A DNA stretch of 64,000 nucleotides from Aestuariispira insulae (GTDB lineage: Bacteria > Pseudomonadota > Alphaproteobacteria > UBA8366 > Aestuariispiraceae), in the NCBI RefSeq assembly GCF_003385955.1, contig NZ_QRDW01000001.1:372001-436000 (forward strand), written 5' to 3'. Shown one piece after another: positions 17,225 through 26,392 of this stretch; position 1 is the stretch's first letter; each line of letters begins with the position of its first letter. A program made the position numbers and the translations under genes. The notes under the pieces are model-generated. The model saw only the letters and a list, made by a program, of their open reading frames with translations. It was not told where the DNA came from and searched no databases.

Positions 17225-18250
17225 TCAGTTTGCGGGCATTTCAAAGACTTGTCCGGGATAAATCAAATTTGGATCCCGGATCTGGTCCTGATTGGCAAGA
17301 TAAATATCGGTATATTGAACTCCGGAACCAAGGGTCCTGCGGGCAATCCGCCACAGGCTGTTGCCGGGCTGGACAATCACAAAGGCTTCACCGACAAAAT
17401 CCTTCAAGGGTTCGGCCCGACTGAAGGGAATTTCCACCCGACCGATCATGGTGTCGTCTTTGACCTGATCAATACGCAGTTGATAAACACCGGGTTCCAC
17501 CTGTTCTTCCGGCTTGAGCTGCCAATTGCCCGATTCGACCACCGGTGCCCTGCCAATCACTTTATTATCCAGAAAGACCTGGACTTCGGCACCCGGCTGG
17601 CCGCGCCCTCCCAAAGTCACATTCCCGGCTTCATCATAATCAACGCTATCCAGCACCAAACCGCCGACTTTCGAAGAGACACCCTCTTCTTCCGTTGGCT
17701 TCTGCAATACCTTGCTGGCCCCCTGGCCGCTGCGCGGGACAAGAACCGCAAGCGGTTTACCGCCATCGGCCTGACCTGCCGCATCGCCCTCAGGCACTGA
17801 CAGGACAACCACATTCTCCGATTCAATGGTCTTCCCATCTACGGTTTCCGCGCTCAGTGACAATTCCCGATTGCCGGAAGTGAGCGGCTCACTGGGCAAC
17901 ACAACCCATTCACCACGCTCATCGGCAACCGCAGAGCCAATGGGCTTGTCCCCGTCCATGACAGTGACACGCGCGCCTTCGGGCGCGCGCCCGGCAATCA
18001 CCGTGTCGCCTTCTTCGGAAACCCGAACGACATCAAAGGCCGGAGATTTAGGATTTTGCTCAGTATCAACTGTCGCGCTGGGCGTTCCGGATACCGGGGG
18101 GGCCGCCTGTTCCGTCTTGGCATTGCCTGTCTCTGCAACTGCGGGCGTTTCCGGCACCGGATCGGTATTATCCGTCAGCCACACACTCAAGCCAACGGCC
18201 GCCACCGCTATGATGGCGCCTATACTGCCTATTGCCACCGACCGATTCAC
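17225..18250 (-). CDS. LysM domain envelope protein with Ig-like repeats
   Basis: 341-aa protein anchored by an N-terminal membrane helix (residues about 4-26, VAIGSIGAIIAVAAVGLSVW). A low-complexity Pro/Thr/Ala stretch follows, then two related Ig-like units (around VVRVSEEGDTVIAGRAPEGA and LDSVDYDEAGNVTLGGRGQP), and a C-terminal LysM domain (about 290-340: VIVQPGNSLWRIARR, LIYPGQVFEMP) that should bind peptidoglycan. Proteins of this layout are common in Rhodospirillales and often sit near lipid or envelope genes; no enzymatic domain is seen. Single gene, on the same strand as and 143 bases upstream of psd. Confidence 0.85.
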   Translation of the reverse strand: MNRSVAIGSIGAIIAVAAVGLSVWLTDNTDPVPETPAVAETGNAKTEQAAPPVSGTPSATVDTEQNPKSPAFDVVRVSEEGDTVIAGRAPEGARVTVMDGDKPIGSAVADERGEWVVLPSEPLTSGNRELSLSAETVDGKTIESENVVVLSVPEGDAAGQADGGKPLAVLVPRSGQGASKVLQKPTEEEGVSSKVGGLVLDSVDYDEAGNVTLGGRGQPGAEVQVFLDNKVIGRAPVVESGNWQLKPEEQVEPGVYQLRIDQVKDDTMIGRVEIPFSRAEPLKDFVGEAFVIVQPGNSLWRIARRTLGSGVQYTDIYLANQDQIRDPNLIYPGQVFEMPAN

Positions 18251-18598
18251 AACCGTCCTCGCTTTCCACAGAAGCCATTGAAGGACCTGTCACAATTATC
18301 CAACCCCGGACTTCAACTGCCATTTGACTTTATCTCGTTCAGGCTAATGTACTCCCTGCCCCCAATTCACGCAATGCGTTGTCGAGATCCCCGCCGCAAG
18401 CTGGGAAATAAAATGGCATAAAGGCATAAAAATACTCCAGCCACACCCATTTAGCAGGTAAAGTACAACTTGATTCTCATCCCTTGAGAAGACTTCACCC
18501 TCAGGTGCGAAAAACCACCTTGTCCGCCATTTGATCTTGCCTTAAGGCCATTCTCTGGTCCGGTTTCGGCCTTTTCTCCCAGCCAGGATACTACACGC
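18251..18598. other. Divergent intergenic region, no gene seen
   Basis: 348 bases between the LysM gene (minus) and the TauE/SafE gene (plus). It contains a short tandem repeat GGCATAAA (x2, about 18413-18429), otherwise nothing recognisable. It must hold promoters for both genes. Confidence 0.5.
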
Positions 18599-19333
18599 AT
18601 GTTTCTTCCGGATTTTGACTTCTCTTTCGCCATCGCGTTGATCTGCGTTTTTTTTGCCGGCATCATTCGTGGGTTTTCCGGCTTTGGTTCCGCCCTGGTC
18701 ATGGCCCCGGTGCTGGCCCTGCTCTATGGGCCGGTCACATCAGCCGTCTCAATCCTTGTGATCGATTTCAGTGCGGTTTTGCAATTGATGCGGACAGCCG
18801 TCAGGCATGCGGATCGCAAACTGGTCGTGACCTTGGGAGTTGGCGCTGTCGCCGGTATCCCGACAGGTGCCTATTTCCTGGTCAGTCTTGATCCCGATAT
18901 CGTCCGTGCCATCATCTCGATCATCATTCTCTTCTTTGTCATTATCCTGGCCACCGGCTGGCGTTATGGCGGTCCACGCCCGCTGCCAATGACCATGGCG
19001 ACGGGATTTACGTCCGGCGTCATGGGCGGCCTGGCGGGTTTTGCCGGGCCACCGGTTATTCTTTACTTCCTGTCTGGCGGAGCCAGTGCCCTGACCATCC
19101 GGGCCAGCATTGCCGGATTTTTTACCTTCACCAGCCTCTGCTCCATTCTCTCCTACCATTGGCTGGGCATTTTCACCGCCGATATTGTGGTGCGCGGGCT
19201 TTGGCTTATTCCCGGCTTCATGATCGGCGTCTGGCTGGGCGGGGAATTTTTCAAGAAAGCCTCGGAGAAGACCTTCCGCCATGTCGTGTTACTTGTGCTC
19301 GCCTGCGTCGCCGCCGTTGGTCTGTTGAAATAG
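18599..19333 (+). CDS. TauE/SafE family sulfite/sulfonate exporter-like membrane protein
   Basis: 244-aa membrane protein with about eight hydrophobic helices in two repeats. The first repeat carries the family hallmark FFAGIIRGFSGFGSALVMAP; the second GLAGFAGPPVILYFLSGG. Family members export sulfite, sulfoacetate or other organic anions and some act in taurine breakdown. No sulfonate genes are adjacent, so the substrate is open. A weak AGGA lies 11 bases before the ATG. It stands alone, ahead of the LOG gene by 122 bases. Confidence 0.88.
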   Translation: MFLPDFDFSFAIALICVFFAGIIRGFSGFGSALVMAPVLALLYGPVTSAVSILVIDFSAVLQLMRTAVRHADRKLVVTLGVGAVAGIPTGAYFLVSLDPDIVRAIISIIILFFVIILATGWRYGGPRPLPMTMATGFTSGVMGGLAGFAGPPVILYFLSGGASALTIRASIAGFFTFTSLCSILSYHWLGIFTADIVVRGLWLIPGFMIGVWLGGEFFKKASEKTFRHVVLLVLACVAAVGLLK

Positions 19334-19455
19334 CCGTTAAACCGGCTTTTTCTCACAATCCCGGTGTGGACAGGTCCGGTCGAACACGGTAAGGCGATAA
19401 ATTACGGGAGCCGGCAAAGGGCTGCCCCGGTCAGTGATGTAAGGAAAGTCAGTTC

Positions 19456-20040
19456 ATGCCCAATATCAAAAGTGTTTGTGTCTATTGCGGGTCCAGCAGC
19501 AATGTACGCGAAAGCTATCGCCAATGCGCCATTGATTTCGGCCGCCAACTTGCCGAAAGCGGGCGCTCACTGGTCTATGGCGGCGGCAAGGTCGGACTGA
19601 TGGGACTGGTCGCAGATTCCACCATCAACAATGGCGGCGAGGTCCTGGGCGTGATTCCCGAATTCCTGCGCGATCTTGAAGTTGGACATGGCGGCGTCAC
19701 CGAACTTGTCATCACAGAAAACATGCATGAACGCAAAATGATCATGGCGGAACGTGCCGATGCGTTTGTTGCCCTGCCCGGTGGGCTTGGCACCCTGGAT
19801 GAGACCTTTGAAATCCTCACCTGGAAACAGCTGAAGCTGCATGACAAACCGGTCATCATCCTCAATATCGACGGCTATTGGGACTCGCTGATTGAGCTGA
19901 TCCACAAACAAGTTGCCGAGAATTTCGCCAAGGAAGCCAACCTGGAGCTGTTTCAGGTGGTCACGTCGGTGGAGGAAGCAATCGAGGCATTGGAGAAAAG
20001 TCCGGCACCAACCCATGATATTGAAAGTAAATGGACTTGA
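19456..20040 (+). CDS. LOG family protein (nucleoside 5'-monophosphate phosphoribohydrolase)
   Basis: 194-aa Rossmann-fold protein of the TIGR00730/LOG family, which cleaves cytokinin riboside monophosphates or AMP to free base and ribose phosphate. Both signatures are visible: the nucleotide loop VYGGGKVGLMG and the catalytic PGGLGTLDE. N-terminal VCVYCGSSS is also typical. Ribosome binding site AAGGAAAG lies before the ATG. In non-plant bacteria the role is probably nucleotide salvage. Monocistronic by spacing. Confidence 0.92.
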   Translation: MPNIKSVCVYCGSSSNVRESYRQCAIDFGRQLAESGRSLVYGGGKVGLMGLVADSTINNGGEVLGVIPEFLRDLEVGHGGVTELVITENMHERKMIMAERADAFVALPGGLGTLDETFEILTWKQLKLHDKPVIILNIDGYWDSLIELIHKQVAENFAKEANLELFQVVTSVEEAIEALEKSPAPTHDIESKWT

Positions 20041-20084
20041 GCCGGTAATTCTTTCGCTGGCTGCGTATCCGGGGGGCATGAAAA

Positions 20085-20099
20085 TTAGCATATCTTTAA
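20085..20099. promoter_or_regulatory. Near-consensus CtrA-like site before the unknown gene at 20124
   Basis: TTAG-N7-TTAA (20085-20088, 20096-20099), one base off TTAA-N7-TTAA, located 25 bases before the start of the following gene. Weak alone. Confidence 0.3.
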
Positions 20100-20123
20100 A
20101 GGATATATTCTATAAAGAGTCTC

Positions 20124-20663
20124 ATGGGTCATACCGCAACACATACAAAAACCTACCGAAAGTTGGTCGAGGGGACGACGATCAACACCACGACTCTGCT
20201 GTCGACGGACTATCTGAATCATTTCAATGAGCTGGTGATGCTGTTGGAAATGGTGCCCGATATGCCGGATATGATGATGGAGGTGCGTGAGTGGCTGCCT
20301 AAGACTTATCAGGAACATTTTCATGACAGCGCCTTCACCCACAAGGATCTCGCGGTCATGGCTTATGAGCATGCCCCGCCGGAATTCAGGCAACCTTTTG
20401 ACAGCACAGTCAAATCCATCAATCTGAAAATTATCGAGGGGCTTAAATCCATCGAAGAAGTCCTGCCTGCCAACGACCCGGAGCAGATCCGGGCGGTGAC
20501 CCTTGGCGTCTCCAGCGAGCTTCAAGTCCTAATGGATCGGGCCAGCGGGATTATCAACGGTGTTGATCATCAGGCCAATATTGCTTCCGAAGATCTTGTG
20601 CATGAGGCCGATGCGGAGGAAAATGTCATGAACCAATCCGCGATCGACGACCTGTTTGGCTGA
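20124..20663 (+). CDS. Conserved-looking protein of unknown function with a C-terminal SAIDDLFG peptide
   Basis: 179-aa soluble, mostly helical protein that I do not recognise. It has no signal peptide or membrane segment. A Met-rich acidic region (LVMLLEMVPDMPDMMMEVRE) is followed by amphipathic helices. Its extreme C-terminus, NQSAIDDLFG, resembles the short SQxEIDxLFG-type peptides found on FliM and on several chemotaxis or flagellar proteins in alphaproteobacteria, where such peptides dock onto partners. A near-consensus CtrA site lies just upstream. A motility or signalling adaptor role is possible but only an inference. Good coding look; start follows AAGAG. Confidence 0.7.
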   Translation: MGHTATHTKTYRKLVEGTTINTTTLLSTDYLNHFNELVMLLEMVPDMPDMMMEVREWLPKTYQEHFHDSAFTHKDLAVMAYEHAPPEFRQPFDSTVKSINLKIIEGLKSIEEVLPANDPEQIRAVTLGVSSELQVLMDRASGIINGVDHQANIASEDLVHEADAEENVMNQSAIDDLFG

Positions 20664-20710
20664 ACGGCCGGGGCTTGGCGAATAAGTTCAAATTATTTGA
20701 CCGTATACAA

Positions 20711-20739
20711 TTGCATACTGTGGACAGTATGGTTATGTT
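20711..20739 (+). promoter_or_regulatory. Candidate icd promoter with operator-like dyad
   Basis: A perfect 8-2-8 dyad, CATACTGT-GG-ACAGTATG (20714-20731), sits between a possible -35 TTGCAT (20711-20716) and a possible -10 TATGTT (20734-20739), spaced 17 bases. The arrangement is typical of a repressor or activator site, about 120 bases before the icd start. Confidence 0.5.
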
Positions 20740-20855
20740 GCACGGCAACAATACCGGGAAGGATCCGGTCGGGCGCATCAAGACGCCAACATTAAGAATA
20801 TGCCGGATCCTGGCCGATTCCACCTGCCTATAAAAATCAAGGAGCGGTATCGACC

Positions 20856-22079
20856 ATGTCGAAAATTCAAGTGAAAAACCCCGTTGTCGAGCTGGACGGC
20901 GACGAAATGACCCGCATTATGTGGGATTTCATCAAAAACAAACTGATCCTGCCCTATCTGGATGTAGACCTGAAATATTACGATCTCAGCGTTCAGAAAC
21001 GTGATGAGACCGATGACCAGATCACCATCGATTCCGCCAATGCGATCAAGGAACATGGTGTGGGCGTGAAATGCGCCACCATCACCCCTGATGAAGATCG
21101 TGTTGAGGAGTTTGGCCTGAAACAGATGTGGCGTTCCCCGAACGGCACCATCCGTAACATCCTGGGCGGCACCGTTTTCCGCGAGCCGATTGTCTGCTCC
21201 AACGTGCCGCGCCTTGTGCCGGGCTGGAACAAGCCGATCATCATTGCCCGCCATGCGTTCGGTGATCAATATCGCGCCACCGATTTCACCGTGCCGGGCG
21301 CTGGTCTGCTCTCCATAACCTTTAGTCCGGAAGATCCGGAAGGCGAAACCATCCGCCACCAGGTCTTCAACTTTGAAGGTCCGGGTGTGGCCATGGCCAT
21401 GTATAACCTGGATGATTCCATCCGCGGTTTTGCCCGTGCCTGCATGAATTACGGCCTGATGCGCGGCATGCCCGTCTATCTCTCCACCAAAAACACCATC
21501 CTGAAAGCCTATGACGGCCGCTTCAAGGATCTGTTCCAGGAAACCTATGAAACTGAGTTTGAACAGAAGTTCAAGGATGCCGGTGTCTGGTACGAGCATC
21601 GCCTGATTGATGACATGGTTGCCTTCTCGCTTAAAGCCCATGGTGACTTCCTCTGGGCGTGCAAAAACTATGATGGTGACGTTCAGTCCGACACGGTTGC
21701 CCAGGGCTTTGGCTCCCTTGGCCTGATGACCTCCGTTCTGATGACCCCGGATGGGAAAACGGTGGAAGCCGAAGCCGCACATGGCACGGTGACCCGCCAT
21801 TACCGCCAGCATCAGGAAGGCAAGGAAACCTCCACCAACCCAATCGCGTCCATCTTTGCCTGGACGCAGGGCCTGAAATACCGCGGCAAGTTCGATGGTA
21901 CCCCGGATGTGGTGAAGTTCGCCGAAACCCTGGAAAAAGTCTGCGTCGATACCGTCGAAGGCGGCAAAATGACCAAAGACCTGGCGCTCTTGGTAGGTGC
22001 CAACCAGGAGTGGCTGACCACTAATCAGTTCCTCGACGAACTGGATGGCAACCTGAAGGATGCCATGAGCAAATGGTAA
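20856..22079 (+). CDS. icd: NADP-dependent isocitrate dehydrogenase (homodimeric, eukaryote-like type)
   Basis: TCA-cycle enzyme that turns isocitrate into 2-oxoglutarate with NADPH production. 407 aa; [17 protein letters not shown] at the N-terminus and [19 protein letters not shown] (substrate loop) mark the IDH subfamily shared with eukaryotic cytosolic enzymes and standard for alphaproteobacteria, unlike E. coli Icd. [14 protein letters not shown] is the NADP-binding region. Strong ribosome site AAGGAGCGG, and an upstream dyad promoter. Ends in a strong terminator, so it is a single-gene unit. Confidence 0.97.
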   Translation: MSKIQVKNPVVELDGDEMTRIMWDFIKNKLILPYLDVDLKYYDLSVQKRDETDDQITIDSANAIKEHGVGVKCATITPDEDRVEEFGLKQMWRSPNGTIRNILGGTVFREPIVCSNVPRLVPGWNKPIIIARHAFGDQYRATDFTVPGAGLLSITFSPEDPEGETIRHQVFNFEGPGVAMAMYNLDDSIRGFARACMNYGLMRGMPVYLSTKNTILKAYDGRFKDLFQETYETEFEQKFKDAGVWYEHRLIDDMVAFSLKAHGDFLWACKNYDGDVQSDTVAQGFGSLGLMTSVLMTPDGKTVEAEAAHGTVTRHYRQHQEGKETSTNPIASIFAWTQGLKYRGKFDGTPDVVKFAETLEKVCVDTVEGGKMTKDLALLVGANQEWLTTNQFLDELDGNLKDAMSKW

Positions 22080-22104
22080 GCCCTCTGGACTGACCTGTTA
22101 TGAG

Positions 22105-22133
22105 AAGCCCGGCCTTTTTGGCCGGGCTTTTTT
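22105..22133 (+). terminator. Terminator after icd
   Basis: 10-bp perfect GC-rich stem (22105-22114 with 22120-22129), T5 loop, T-run tail. Confidence 0.9.
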
Positions 22134-22186
22134 CTTTTGTTGCGCTATCTTCGTCCAAATTCACGTTTCTGTAATTTGTCGTCTAT

Positions 22187-23539
22187 ATGGAAGTGATCGG
22201 AAAACCACCGGATAAAGAAATGCCAGAAAAACAAATTGCAGATGAAACAGCGCCTTCCCGTTCTTCCTGGACTGGATTATGGGAGATGGTCACTGTCTGG
22301 GCCCGGATCGGTTTTCTGTCCTTTGGCGGCCCTGCGGCACAGATCGCCTTGATGCATAAGATCATTGTCGAAGAACGCCGATGGCTGAGCGAGCGGCAAT
22401 ATCTTAATGCGCTTTCATTTTGCATGCTGTTGCCCGGACCAGAAGCCATGCAATTGGCAACCTATACCGGATGGCGGCATCGCGGCACATTGGGGGGATT
22501 AATTGCCGGCCTGCTGTTCGTATTGCCAGGCGCAGCCGTAATCCTCGGACTTGCGATGCTTTATGTGAGCTTTGGGGAAACCCCTGCTTTCACCACAATC
22601 TTCCTCGGCATCAAAGCCGCGGTTCTGGTCATCGTGCTTGAAGCCCTGTTGCGCGTCGCCCGCAAGGGACTGAAACGGCGCGACCACTGGATATTGGCTG
22701 GATTGGCCTTCATAGCGCTTTTCTTCTTCTCCCTGCCTTTTCCCCTGGTCATCCTGGCTGCCGCTGTTTACGGCTTTTCCTTCGGACGGTTGACAGACGA
22801 AGAGCCCCTCACCCCAGACAGCCGCTATCCAATAGGCAAGACCATACGCACGATTTGTCTCTGGCTGGCCATTTGGTGGGGGCCGATCGGTCTTATGGCT
22901 CTCTTTGACCCCGGTGGCATCCTGGGATCGGTCGGACTATTTTTCTCCAAACTGGCGACGGTCACTTTTGGCGGGGCCTATGCCGTGCTGGCCTATATGG
23001 CACAGGAGGCAGTACAGGATCTTGGCTGGTTGAGCGCTGCAGAAATGCTTGATGGCCTGGGCTTGGCGGAAACCACTCCTGGCCCCCTGATCCTGGTTAC
23101 GGAATTTGTCGGTTTCCTGGCCGGTGCCCGCGGGCCGGACGGAATTGATCTGACATATGGTTTTCTCGCGGCGCTGGTCACTCTATGGGCAACCTTTGCG
23201 CCCTGCTTCCTCTGGGTCTTTGCCGGCGCCCCCTATATCGAATGGCTCTCCACAAGACCAAGACTGAGCGGCGCACTCTCGGCCATATCTGCGGCTGTTG
23301 TTGGCGTCATCATGAATCTGTCCGTCTGGTTTTCAATGCAGGTCTTGTTCAATGAGGTAACCAGGTCCGATACAGGCCCTCTCACACTCTGGATACCAAC
23401 CTTGTCCAGCCTGGATGCCGTTGCCGCGCTGATTGCGGCCCTGGCCAGTTATCTGATTTTGGTGCGAAAATGGGGTATCATGCGCACCCTCACGATTTGC
23501 GCTTTGGGCGCGGTAGGCATGTCCGCTCTGGTTAGCTGA
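22187..23539 (+). CDS. chrA: Chromate transporter (ChrA family), two-domain form
   Basis: 450-aa membrane protein with two homologous CHR halves, each with about five or six helices. The first half has the family motif FLSFGGPAAQIALMH and LPGPEAMQLATYTGW; the second has KLATVTFGGAYAVLAYM and LAETTPGPLILVTEFVGFL. ChrA exports chromate and confers resistance; chromosomal members often have no proven substrate. No chrB regulator is adjacent. The start is uncertain: ATG 22187 lacks a clear ribosome site and the ATG at 22220 is an alternative. Confidence 0.9.
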   Translation: MEVIGKPPDKEMPEKQIADETAPSRSSWTGLWEMVTVWARIGFLSFGGPAAQIALMHKIIVEERRWLSERQYLNALSFCMLLPGPEAMQLATYTGWRHRGTLGGLIAGLLFVLPGAAVILGLAMLYVSFGETPAFTTIFLGIKAAVLVIVLEALLRVARKGLKRRDHWILAGLAFIALFFFSLPFPLVILAAAVYGFSFGRLTDEEPLTPDSRYPIGKTIRTICLWLAIWWGPIGLMALFDPGGILGSVGLFFSKLATVTFGGAYAVLAYMAQEAVQDLGWLSAAEMLDGLGLAETTPGPLILVTEFVGFLAGARGPDGIDLTYGFLAALVTLWATFAPCFLWVFAGAPYIEWLSTRPRLSGALSAISAAVVGVIMNLSVWFSMQVLFNEVTRSDTGPLTLWIPTLSSLDAVAALIAALASYLILVRKWGIMRTLTICALGAVGMSALVS

Positions 23540-23569
23540 AGTCTGGCCATAACTGACAGATTGTGAACA

Positions 23570-23872
23570 TCATTCCGCAGTTACTGGATAACCATGGCAT
23601 TCGAAAGTCACCCGGTTTTTCTTTGAGAGCGGGCATTGATTGAGCAAGGTATTATGACCGGCAACAGAAATGCCCGTTGTCCCGGCCGGACAGGATTTGG
23701 CGGCCAGGTTTTCGATCTCCTGACGCGTCGTATTGGTCGCCGAATAACAGACAGAAACCAAAAGATTGCCGCCAGGAGAGTCGACCCCGTAACTTTCCGT
23801 GATGCTGGGTTCATTCGCACAAGATGAGAGAATCAGTCCAAGCGATAGGGGCACAGCTAATCTAATTTTCAT
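23570..23872 (-). CDS. Small putative lipoprotein
   Basis: About 100 aa. The N-terminus MKIRLAVPLSLGLILSSC is a signal peptide ending in a lipobox (LSSC), so the mature protein should be lipid-anchored at Cys18. The rest is short and Cys-rich (Cys in LVSVCYSATN, AAKSCPAG, NQCPLSK, FECHG), suggesting disulfides in the periplasm. I do not recognise a named family; similar small lipoproteins occur in alphaproteobacteria. The frame opens at a GTG (23890), but the ATG at 23872 gives a proper signal peptide. Confidence 0.65.
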   Translation of the reverse strand: MKIRLAVPLSLGLILSSCANEPSITESYGVDSPGGNLLVSVCYSATNTTRQEIENLAAKSCPAGTTGISVAGHNTLLNQCPLSKKNRVTFECHGYPVTAE

Positions 23873-23929
23873 TACCGGTTCAATTCTCACATTATCTTTG
23901 ATTATTCTCTGTCGGCAGGTCGTGGCAGA

Positions 23930-25105
23930 TCATAGCAGCGCACGCATCGCCTCATCAATGCCCTGCAATGTCAGAGGGTACATCCGCCCTTCCATAAGAT
24001 TATTCATAATCCGGATGGATTCATGATAGTCCCAGACCACGGATAGTTGAGGATTGATCCAAACCGCCTTGGGATAATTATCCAACAGACGGCGCATCCA
24101 GACATCCCCCGCCTCTTCATTCCAATGTTCCACACTGCCACCGGGATACATGATTTCATAGGGGCCCATGGTCGCGTCACCAACAATGATCACTTTATAG
24201 TCATGGCCATAGGTGCGCAGCACCTCCATGGTCGGAATCTTGTTGCGCCAACGGTTGCGGCTGTCTTTCCAGACATGTTCGTACAAACAGTTATGGAAAT
24301 AGAAATATTCCATATGTTTGAACTCGGACCGGGCGGCGGAAAACAACTCCTCGCAAGTCTGGATATGATCATCCATTGAACCACCGACATCAAAAAACAG
24401 CAGGACCTTGATGCTATTATGCCGTTCCGGCACCATCTGCAGATCCAGCATGCCGCCCTTTTCAGCCGTTGAACGAATGGTTCCCCCCAGATCCAGCTCC
24501 GTAGCCGCGCCGGACCGGGCGAACCGCCGCAGCTTTCGCAATGCGATCTTTAGATTCCTTGTGCCCAGTTCCACATCGTCAGACAGGTTCTTAAAAGAGC
24601 GCTTGTCCCAGACCTTAACTGCCCTGCGGTGACGCGATTCATGCTGACCGATCCGCACCCCTTCGGGGTTATAGCCATAGGCGCCGAAAGGAGATGTTCC
24701 GGCGGTGCCGATCCATTTCGATCCTCCCTGATGGCGGCCTTCCTGCTCTTTCAGGCGCTGTTGTAGGGTCTCCAGAATTTTTTCAAACCCGCCAAGCGCC
24801 TCGATTTTTTCCTTTTCCTCCTCCGACAGGAATTTCTCCGCCAGCTTTTTCAGCCAGTCTTCCGGAACATCATGGGGGTCGCCATCTTCAATATGTTCCA
24901 ATCCCTTGAAGACCTCGCCAAAAACCTGATCAAAACGATCAAGATGGCGCTCATCTTTAACCAGGGCGGATCGGCCCAGATAATAAAACCCATCCACATC
25001 AAAGGCGCAGACACCTTTTTCCATTGCTTCCATGAGCGTCAGATACTCCCGAAGGGATACCGGGATTCCAGCAGCACGAAGTTGATAGAAGAGTGATTCA
25101 AACAT
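23930..25105 (-). CDS. VWA domain protein (CoxE-like)
   Basis: 391-aa soluble protein. N-terminal half is the helical CoxE-like region (LFYQLRAAGIPVSLREYLTL ... LGRSALVKDERHLDRFDQVF); the C-terminal half is a von Willebrand A domain (about 215-360) with the metal site written DVGGSMDDH, that is DxGxS instead of DxSxS. Such proteins usually pair with a MoxR AAA+ ATPase and act as co-chaperones for metal-enzyme or complex maturation. No MoxR gene is adjacent here, so its partner must be elsewhere. Divergent from the DUF2336 gene. Confidence 0.85.
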   Translation of the reverse strand: MFESLFYQLRAAGIPVSLREYLTLMEAMEKGVCAFDVDGFYYLGRSALVKDERHLDRFDQVFGEVFKGLEHIEDGDPHDVPEDWLKKLAEKFLSEEEKEKIEALGGFEKILETLQQRLKEQEGRHQGGSKWIGTAGTSPFGAYGYNPEGVRIGQHESRHRRAVKVWDKRSFKNLSDDVELGTRNLKIALRKLRRFARSGAATELDLGGTIRSTAEKGGMLDLQMVPERHNSIKVLLFFDVGGSMDDHIQTCEELFSAARSEFKHMEYFYFHNCLYEHVWKDSRNRWRNKIPTMEVLRTYGHDYKVIIVGDATMGPYEIMYPGGSVEHWNEEAGDVWMRRLLDNYPKAVWINPQLSVVWDYHESIRIMNNLMEGRMYPLTLQGIDEAMRALL

Positions 25106-25294
25106 GAATTGGATTTTATGTAATATTCGACAATTGTTTTATGAAATCACTTCCGGCACAATTACTTAACTGCACCTTCTCTTGTCATGATTCCAGAACA
25201 GTATTATTTTAGGGATCAGTATCGAGAGGGGCAATTCTAATTCACGGCTCCGGATCAACTGCATCGCTGCATCCGGCATCTAGGGAGCAATCCG

Positions 25295-26383
25295 TTGGCT
25301 GACACCGACGCCCTCAAGGATATGGTCCGCGTGGCCCGCGACGGCACACCCGAAGCACGCGCCAAGTTGATGGAAACCCTGAATGCGGTTTGCCTTTCCT
25401 CCTCCAAAACACTGACCGATCGGGAACGTGATCTGGTTTTCGAGATTTTGACCACCATCGTCAAGCAGGTGGAGGTCAATGTACGCCAGGCTTTGTCCAA
25501 AGAATTGGCCGAACGGGACAATGTTCCAAAAGAACTGATCCTGACCCTGGCCAGCGATGTCTTTGATGTCGCCCAGCCGGTCTTGATGAAAAGTCGGCTG
25601 CTGGAGGATTCCGATCTGATCCAGTTGGTCCTGGATCAGGCCGAACATCATCATATCGCGATTGCCCAGCGCAGGAACCTGACCGGGGATGTATCCGAAA
25701 GCCTGGTTGGCACCAGCAATCGCCGGGTGGTGACCAGCCTGCTGAAGAACAAATCCGCCGAAATCCACGAACAGACCATGCATAGCCTGGTTCGGGATGC
25801 TGAGAAGATAGAGGAATATCATGAGCCGCTGTTGGAACGGCATGAGCTGGATGCCGACATGGCGCGGAAAATGTACGGCTTCGTCGGCGAGGCTCTCCGG
25901 AATTACATCGTCGACCGGTTTGAGGAATTGGATCCTGAGTTGGATGATGCCGTCAGCCGGGCCGTCAATGACGCCCTGCAGGATGATATTTATGGTGGGG
26001 ACGAACTGGATTATGATCCGGATAATGTTCATGCCACCGGGTACCGGCCCCATCCCCGAACCCTGCTGAAAGCCCTGAAACTGGGCGATGTTTTCAGGTT
26101 TGAGGAATTATTCCGTGACCTGACCGACCTCACGGAAACATCCGTGACCCGGGTTCTTTATGATTCCGGGCCGGAAACCCTTGCCATTGTCTGCAAGGCA
26201 AGCGGCATCGACACATTCACTTTCGGCGATATGATTTGTTATCTTCATGGAGGCGGTGAGGCCGAATCCTATCGGAAATCATCGCAATATCTGAAGACCA
26301 TCGATTATTTTGAGCGAATCGACAGCGCAGGCGCGGAAAAGGTATTGAGGGCCTGGCGCGAGGCCCCCGCGGAATCCTGGTAA
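25295..26383 (+). CDS. DUF2336 domain protein
   Basis: 362-aa helical, HEAT-repeat-like protein of the alphaproteobacterial DUF2336 family, whose function is unknown. Features: LTDRERDLVFEILTTIVKQV, the ELAERDNVPKELILTLASD segment, and a C-terminal part resembling other DUF2336 proteins (TLLKALKLGDVFRFEELFRD). The start is TTG: AGGGAG at 25282-25287 lies 7 bases before the TTG at 25295, and no ATG near the N-terminus is suitable. The TTG start may limit expression. Convergent with pncA, only 9 bases apart. Confidence 0.85.
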   Translation: MADTDALKDMVRVARDGTPEARAKLMETLNAVCLSSSKTLTDRERDLVFEILTTIVKQVEVNVRQALSKELAERDNVPKELILTLASDVFDVAQPVLMKSRLLEDSDLIQLVLDQAEHHHIAIAQRRNLTGDVSESLVGTSNRRVVTSLLKNKSAEIHEQTMHSLVRDAEKIEEYHEPLLERHELDADMARKMYGFVGEALRNYIVDRFEELDPELDDAVSRAVNDALQDDIYGGDELDYDPDNVHATGYRPHPRTLLKALKLGDVFRFEELFRDLTDLTETSVTRVLYDSGPETLAIVCKASGIDTFTFGDMICYLHGGGEAESYRKSSQYLKTIDYFERIDSAGAEKVLRAWREAPAESW

Positions 26384-26392
26384 CAATAAATT

